Below are positions 6,468 through 10,422 of a stretch of 10,422 nt of DNA, piece after piece. The position numbers and the translations under genes are program-made. Below the pieces are notes generated by a model that searched no databases, was not told the origin of the DNA, and saw only the letters and a program-made list of their open reading frames with translations. Numbering within the stretch: position 1 is the first letter of the stretch; each line of letters begins with the position of its first letter. Location of the stretch: positions 1 through 10,422 of the forward strand of contig JAKBQO010000046.1 in the NCBI GenBank assembly GCA_021835185.1, read 5' to 3'. This DNA comes from Thermoplasmata archaeon. GTDB lineage: Archaea; Thermoplasmatota; Thermoplasmata; Thermoplasmatales; Thermoplasmataceae.

Positions 6468-7232
6468 TTAGTTCTTTAAATTTTTTAGTTGTTGAATTTT
6501 ATCCGATATTTTTTGAACTTTAATAAAATGGGACACAATCCATGCGGCACAATACTCTGGAATCCCTAAATATAATAGTTTGAATCCATTGATTTTATAA
6601 TATTTCATTAATTCATAGAAAGTAAAGTTGGAAACGAACAATGCGTCTGCAGCACACTTAATTCTTCGTTGAATTTTTTTAAGAATGTGTTGTTCATATC
6701 TGCCCTCTCTTCCAGGCCCATTATTTTTAATTTTCAGGCAATCATAATCCAAGTTCAAATCCACAAATTTAAGAAGACTGAATTCGGTGCATATCTTTTC
6801 AAAATATACATCTTCAAAACAATTTATATCCGGCCATGCATCTAAAAATGTAAACAGTTTTCTATTTCCTATAAACACATTAGGGGTACAAGGCTCTCCC
6901 TTCAAGCGAATAACCAAAATTTTATCACTTTCTAAGTGCTCTTCATATGTATCAATAATTTTCGATATATTTGATATTTTAATATCGAAATCTATCAAAA
7001 TTACATTATCTCCCATGACATTTTCTATTGACAATTTCTTGCCCATTCCTCTTGTACATTTTTGATTTATCAACTTTATTCTTTGATTAAATTGGGAAAG
7101 TAAATCACCTGTCCGGTCAGTAGAACCTCCGTTAATAACCACAATTTCATAATTAGTGCTTAGTAAGGGAGTTAAAAACTGTTCTACTATTTCTTCTGAG
7201 TTATAAACGGATATGCATATAGAATATTTCAT
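6468..7232 (-). CDS. Family 2 glycosyltransferase, 254 aa
   Basis: This GT-A fold glycosyltransferase would transfer a sugar from a nucleotide-sugar to a lipid-linked or protein-linked glycan at the cytoplasmic face of the membrane. The N-terminus YSICISVYNSEEIVEQF is the first Rossmann-like strand and helix. VVINGGSTDRTGDLL (about 31-45) is the GT2 'DGSTD' motif with Asn-Gly in place of Asp. IDFDIK (80-85) supplies the metal-binding DxD, and CFEDVYFEK (about 138-146) supplies the ED motif near the catalytic base. The C-terminal part is basic (KKIQRRIK) with a moderately hydrophobic stretch (about 217-239) that may touch the membrane. A TTG codon directly precedes the ATG; I prefer the ATG at 7232. 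The gene diverges from the GT4 gene and is notably AT-rich. Acceptor and donor cannot be read from sequence. Confidence 0.85.
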   Translation of the reverse strand: MKYSICISVYNSEEIVEQFLTPLLSTNYEIVVINGGSTDRTGDLLSQFNQRIKLINQKCTRGMGKKLSIENVMGDNVILIDFDIKISNISKIIDTYEEHLESDKILVIRLKGEPCTPNVFIGNRKLFTFLDAWPDINCFEDVYFEKICTEFSLLKFVDLNLDYDCLKIKNNGPGREGRYEQHILKKIQRRIKCAADALFVSNFTFYELMKYYKINGFKLLYLGIPEYCAAWIVSHFIKVQKISDKIQQLKNLKN

Positions 7233-7252
7233 CAAAGTGAATTTTTTAAATG

Positions 7253-7260
7253 TATTAAAA
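7253..7260 (-). promoter_or_regulatory. Weak TATA-like box for the GT2 gene
   Basis: TTTTAATA on the minus strand is centred about 25 nt before the ATG at 7232. The whole intergenic region is A/T-rich, and TTTATACA further upstream is an alternative giving a short leader. Confidence 0.3.
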
Positions 7261-7350
7261 CATACTGTATAAATAATGATACTTATTTTCCACAGTGTAA
7301 ACTACTTCTCATGCTAAATAAAATATTATAATCAAAATAAATGTGATTAA

Positions 7351-7360
7351 TTTATATAAT
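7351..7360 (+). promoter_or_regulatory. TATA box for the GT4 gene
   Basis: TTTATATAAT is centred 25 nt before the ATG at 7380, close to the archaeal consensus. It predicts transcription starting at the start codon (leaderless), and no Shine-Dalgarno sequence is present. Confidence 0.7.
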
Positions 7361-7379
7361 GTAACTTAATTCATGCTTA

Positions 7380-8516
7380 ATGAAGAAAGTGAAAGAATTG
7401 GATTATCTATTTATTACGTGGGGAAAACCTTTTAATCATTCTTCTGGAGCTGTGAATAAACAAATTGATTTTCTTTCAAATTCATTGGCGGCCGACGGTT
7501 GGAACGTGGGCATACTTTATATGTCTTATGCCTCAGTTTCTTCATTTTACGGATTTTCTAGAAAGAATAGTGTTAAATTATTTTTAAAGATCGAAATAGC
7601 TAAAGTACTTTATAGTAAAATATTTTCTAAAGTCTATTTAAAAATTAGGAAGAGAAGTTCTAATACATATTTAAATCCAAAAATCAATATCTTTATTTCA
7701 AATTATAAATTACCTAATGTTCACATAAAAAGGCTAGTAACTAGTTATTGGTGGGGAATTTTGGTACCGGATCAAACAAAAAACGTTGAGAATTTTTATT
7801 TTTTGCTTTATCACGATTATTCAGTTGATATAAAAAATAGCAATGTCAAAAACCTAAAATACCTAGAAACTGCCTATAAAATTAGCAATAAAATATCTGC
7901 CAACCCTCTCCTTAATAAAAAATTTGGTATCAATATTCCATTAATAACAGAAGGTATAAGTCTTGATGAATATAAATGTACAACAACTTTTGACAATAAG
8001 AACACAAATACGATTCTTGTGCCTTTAAGGTCTAATGCAGTAAAGGGTGCGGAATATGCAATTGAGGCATTAAGGCTCATTAATAAAGAATACCCAAATT
8101 TGTCTATTGTTGGTTTCGGCGATTATAGTAATCCTTTGCCAAATTTCATAGGATTTCATTATAATATATCTCAAAGAGAACTTAAACAACTATATTGTAA
8201 AGCAGGATTCTTTTTGTTACCCTCTTTAGAGGAGGGAATTTCAGAACCACTTATAGAAGCAATGATAGCAGGATGTATACCAATATCTACTCGATGTGGT
8301 GGTCCCGAAACTGTCATCACTCACGGTAGAGATGGTTTCTTAGTGCCATCCAGAGACCCGGTGGGAATATTCACTCAATTTAATAAGTTAATGAATAAAG
8401 ATATAGATCTTAAGAAAATTTCAGAATCTGCCATAGAAACCGCAATGAAATATGACATTAGGAAAACGTATGAAGATTTCATTAAAGCAATAGATTTCTA
8501 TGAAAATCGAAAATAA
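7380..8516 (+). CDS. Family 4 (GT-B) glycosyltransferase, 378 aa
   Basis: This is a retaining GT-B glycosyltransferase, cytoplasmic or membrane-peripheral, acting in surface glycan assembly. The N-terminal domain (1 to about 185) is divergent: WGKPFNHSSGAVNKQIDFLS (14-33) matches the usual 'P..GG....v..La..L' region, followed by a basic, helical segment at 60-95. The C-terminal domain has the donor-site features: ILVPLRSNAVKGAEYAIEAL (212-231) with R217/K222 in the phosphate-binding position, and LPSLEEGISEPLIEAMIAGC (280-299) carrying the E-x7-E motif (E285, E293), followed by PISTRCGGPETV and GFLVPSRDP. Length is normal for the family. Codons are very AT-rich compared with the gmd/per genes it faces; only 13 nt separate the convergent stop codons. 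The sugar specificity is unknown; a role in the same glycan as perosamine is inferred from context. Confidence 0.9.
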   Translation: MKKVKELDYLFITWGKPFNHSSGAVNKQIDFLSNSLAADGWNVGILYMSYASVSSFYGFSRKNSVKLFLKIEIAKVLYSKIFSKVYLKIRKRSSNTYLNPKINIFISNYKLPNVHIKRLVTSYWWGILVPDQTKNVENFYFLLYHDYSVDIKNSNVKNLKYLETAYKISNKISANPLLNKKFGINIPLITEGISLDEYKCTTTFDNKNTNTILVPLRSNAVKGAEYAIEALRLINKEYPNLSIVGFGDYSNPLPNFIGFHYNISQRELKQLYCKAGFFLLPSLEEGISEPLIEAMIAGCIPISTRCGGPETVITHGRDGFLVPSRDPVGIFTQFNKLMNKDIDLKKISESAIETAMKYDIRKTYEDFIKAIDFYENRK

Positions 8517-8530
8517 ATAAAATATATTTT
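8509..8530. terminator. A/T tract between convergent genes
   Basis: The 13-nt gap between the GT4 and per stop codons sits in an A/T-only tract. On the minus strand it reads as T-rich (TTTATTTATTTT), the kind of sequence archaeal polymerase terminates at; on the plus strand ATATATTTT could serve the GT4 gene. No hairpin is evident. Confidence 0.3.
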
Positions 8531-9621
8531 CAATGTGCCCTGTAAAAGGATTCGATGCACTCACAGATATAGGATATATCCTCAGAGGACAGCTTAACGC
8601 TGCTTGGTAAATTTATGCCCCTTTCAGATATGTCTACACTGAATCTGTAATCTCCTTTATTTAACTGGATGTAAGGGGGCATTAAATGCACAGGGTAAAA
8701 GAATCTTCTCGTGTCTATGCCCTTTCTGTAAAGAAAATCTATTAGCAGTTTCATTTCATTCTTATCTTTAGCCAGTATGGAATATAACCAGTATGTGCCA
8801 TTATAATTGTCACCGGTGGGATGTGGTGTCACATAAGCCTCCAGGTATTTTTTGTATTTCGCAGCAATTTCCCTTTTTCTGCTGATAAAATAGTCAAGCC
8901 GTTCTAACTGTGCAACTCCCAGTGCTGCCTGCAAGTTTGTCATTCGATAATTGTATCCTATGTACTCATGCCAGTACCTGTTCTCTGGTGTCATTCCATG
9001 GTCCCGGAGAATTGACATCATTTGATATATCTCATCATTATTGGTCGTGCAAAATCCACCTTCCCCCGTTGTCATGGTTTTATTTCCATAAAATGAGAAA
9101 CATCCAACATCCCCGAATGAGCCCAGTTTTTGTTTTTTATATTCGGTTCCAAGTGATTCAGCAGTGTCCTCTATTACATAAAGATTGTACTTTTCCTTTA
9201 TCTCCATAATCCTGTCCATATCAGCAGAGTTCCCATAGAGATGCACAACTATTATTGCCTTAGTCCTTTTAGTTATTAACCTTTCCAGCTTCTCAGTATC
9301 TATGCACCAGCTATCCCTGTCAATGTCACACAAAACTGGGGTGGCTCTGTTATACAATACTGCATTCACAGGGCTGATAAAGGTTAAATCCGGCACAATA
9401 ACCTCATCCCCCTCCTTAATCCCTATAGCCGACAGGGCAAGATGGAGGGCTGTTGTGCCGTTAGAGGTAGTTAGGCCATATTCAGTCCCTATGTAAGACC
9501 TGAATCCCTTCTCAAATTTTGATATATATTCGCCATGTGAACTTACCCATCCCGATCTGACAGCATCATCAACATATTCTATCTCCCTTTCACCTATATC
9601 AGGTTCAGATACTGGAATCAT
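8530..9621 (-). CDS. per: GDP-perosamine synthase-like aminotransferase (DegT/DnrJ/EryC1), 363 aa
   Basis: This PLP enzyme would aminate GDP-4-keto-6-deoxymannose, with glutamate as donor, to GDP-perosamine. Features in order: TTSNGTTALHLALSA (51-65), VPDLTFISPVNAV (76-88), VIEDTAESLGTEY (149-161) with the PLP-ring Asp152, FSFYGNKTMTTGEGG (175-189) with the Schiff-base Lys181, GYNYRMTNLQAALG (222-235), and FYPVHLMPPY (308-317). The whole layout, including GNK-TTGEGG and H.MPPY, matches Caulobacter/E. coli Per proteins as I remember them. A Lys, not His, at the PLP position argues for an aminotransferase and against the ColD-type 3-dehydratase. The ATG overlaps the gmd stop (ATGA), with AGGGGT 8 nt upstream, so it is translated coupled to gmd. 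Other sugar 4-aminotransferases of this family remain possible, but the neighbour gmd fixes the likely substrate. Confidence 0.85.
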   Translation of the reverse strand: MIPVSEPDIGEREIEYVDDAVRSGWVSSHGEYISKFEKGFRSYIGTEYGLTTSNGTTALHLALSAIGIKEGDEVIVPDLTFISPVNAVLYNRATPVLCDIDRDSWCIDTEKLERLITKRTKAIIVVHLYGNSADMDRIMEIKEKYNLYVIEDTAESLGTEYKKQKLGSFGDVGCFSFYGNKTMTTGEGGFCTTNNDEIYQMMSILRDHGMTPENRYWHEYIGYNYRMTNLQAALGVAQLERLDYFISRKREIAAKYKKYLEAYVTPHPTGDNYNGTYWLYSILAKDKNEMKLLIDFLYRKGIDTRRFFYPVHLMPPYIQLNKGDYRFSVDISERGINLPSSVKLSSEDISYICECIESFYRAH

Positions 9622-10422
9622 TTTACATTACCCCTGTAAGTTTTTAGAAGGTTGTTTTCATTTGGATAATTCGGAACATCCCATGCGAATTTTTCTCCCT
9701 CCATATACCTGTTCCATCTGTCAATTTCTGTTTTAACCATCATGTTTACCAGCTCCCTGAACTTTGTTTTTGGCTCCCATTTCAGGATATCCCTGGCCTT
9801 TGAATAGTCTCCCTGTAGGGTGGGAACATCCAGTGGGCGGATAAATTTTTTATCTATTTCAAGATAGTTTGCATAATCTTCCTTTATGTAATCAAATGCA
9901 TATTTTATGAATTCCTCTACCGTATGCGTTTCATTGGTTGCAATTACAAAATCATCGGGCTTTTCCTGCTGAAGCATTGTATACATTGCATCAACGTATT
10001 CAGGAGCATATCCCCAGTCCCTCTTTGCATTGATATTCCCAAGATGTATCTTTTTTTCAAGCCCAAGGTTTATCTTAGCCACCTCATTGGCAATTTTTCT
10101 TGTGACAAACTCCATGCCCCTCAGTGGGGATTCATGGTTGAAAAGTATTCCTGAAGCAATAAAAATGCCATATCCCTCTCTGTAAATTTTGGATATCCAG
10201 TAACCATAAAGCTTGGCAGCCGCATATGGGCTCATGGGGTTAAATGGATCATTTTCAGTCAGTGGCTTGCCATTATAGGATGAACCAAACATCTCGCTTG
10301 TGCCTGCAAAATAAACTTTGGTTTTATTGGAGTACAGTTTAACAGCCTCCAGAATCCTTGTTACTGAGAGGCCGGTAACCTCGGCTGTAGCCAAAGGGGA
10401 TTCGAAGGATGCCTCAACAAAG
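9618..10422 (-). CDS. gmd: GDP-mannose 4,6-dehydratase, C-terminal 267 aa (5' end outside window)
   Basis: This extended short-chain dehydrogenase converts GDP-mannose to GDP-4-keto-6-deoxymannose in the cytoplasm. The frame is open to the right edge, so an apparent TTG start at 10394 is only an internal Leu codon. Roughly 75-100 residues are missing, including the NAD(P)-binding GxxGxxG. Visible residues show GTSEMFG (about 40-46) with the catalytic Ser/Thr and Glu, SPYAAAK (about 64-70) with the Tyr-x3-Lys pair, FNHESPLRG (about 94-102) for substrate binding, GNINAKRDWGYAPEYVDAM (about 128-146), ATNETHTVEEF, and RPLDVPTLQGDYSKARDIL near the C-terminus. These are hallmark GMD signatures. The last 30 residues extend slightly past the core with a WNRYMEG..FAWDVPNY tail. 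The stop overlaps the per start by 4 nt. It is the first enzyme of a two-step GDP-perosamine pathway, with any further upstream genes outside the window. Confidence 0.9.
   Translation of the reverse strand, partial: FVEASFESPLATAEVTGLSVTRILEAVKLYSNKTKVYFAGTSEMFGSSYNGKPLTENDPFNPMSPYAAAKLYGYWISKIYREGYGIFIASGILFNHESPLRGMEFVTRKIANEVAKINLGLEKKIHLGNINAKRDWGYAPEYVDAMYTMLQQEKPDDFVIATNETHTVEEFIKYAFDYIKEDYANYLEIDKKFIRPLDVPTLQGDYSKARDILKWEPKTKFRELVNMMVKTEIDRWNRYMEGEKFAWDVPNYPNENNLLKTYRGNVK
9630..9635 (-). promoter_or_regulatory. Shine-Dalgarno-like site for per
   Basis: AGGGGT on the minus strand lies 8 nt before the per ATG, inside the last codons of gmd. It is imperfect, but its place fits re-initiation at the ATGA overlap. 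Confidence 0.4.

Noticed and set aside
8910..9209. 99-codon plus-strand open frame inside per
   Set aside because: It is antisense to strongly conserved aminotransferase motifs and has His/Cys/Pro-rich composition unlike a real protein of this genome.

Overview
The window reads as archaeal, most likely the Thermoplasmatales (Ferroplasma, Acidiplasma or Cuniculiplasma type). The DNA is AT-rich, arginine is mostly AGA/AGG, isoleucine ATA is common, and several genes have a TATA-like box centred about 25 nt upstream of the start codon, as expected for leaderless archaeal mRNAs. Shine-Dalgarno sequences appear mainly in front of genes inside operons. The genus is inference; the archaeal assignment is firmer.

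Left part (1-2045): the C-terminal half of an MFS transporter runs in from the left edge. A gene-free gap with two perfect inverted repeats follows, then a convergent 136-aa hypothetical gene. Upstream of that gene, the same reading frame continues for over 500 bases with several stop codons and looks like the decayed 5' part of a longer gene.

Centre (2046-5059): two tandem, ATGA-overlapping genes each encode a ~500-aa MutS-related ATPase. Neither has the mismatch-recognition domain of true MutS. Both carry Asn-Glu where MutS has Asp-Glu in Walker B. They are translationally coupled and plausibly form a heterodimer. This pair is the most unusual system in the window.

Next (5340-6384): a DUF996-like membrane protein is transcribed leftward from a nearly symmetric TATA-rich element. 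That element could also drive a 46-codon small ORF to the right. The small ORF runs into a truncated transposase (OrfA-type helix-turn-helix) remnant.

Right part (6468-10422): this is a glycan-biosynthesis locus. A GT2 and a GT4 glycosyltransferase diverge from a shared AT-rich intergenic promoter region. Facing the GT4 gene is an operon with GDP-mannose 4,6-dehydratase (gmd, cut by the right edge) followed, with an ATGA overlap, by a GDP-perosamine synthase-like aminotransferase (per). Gmd and Per would turn GDP-mannose into GDP-perosamine (4-amino-4,6-dideoxymannose), and the glycosyltransferases could incorporate it or related sugars into a cell-surface glycan. The glycosyltransferase block is visibly more AT-rich than gmd/per, which suggests a separate origin.

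No tRNA, rRNA, CRISPR array or intact insertion sequence was seen.
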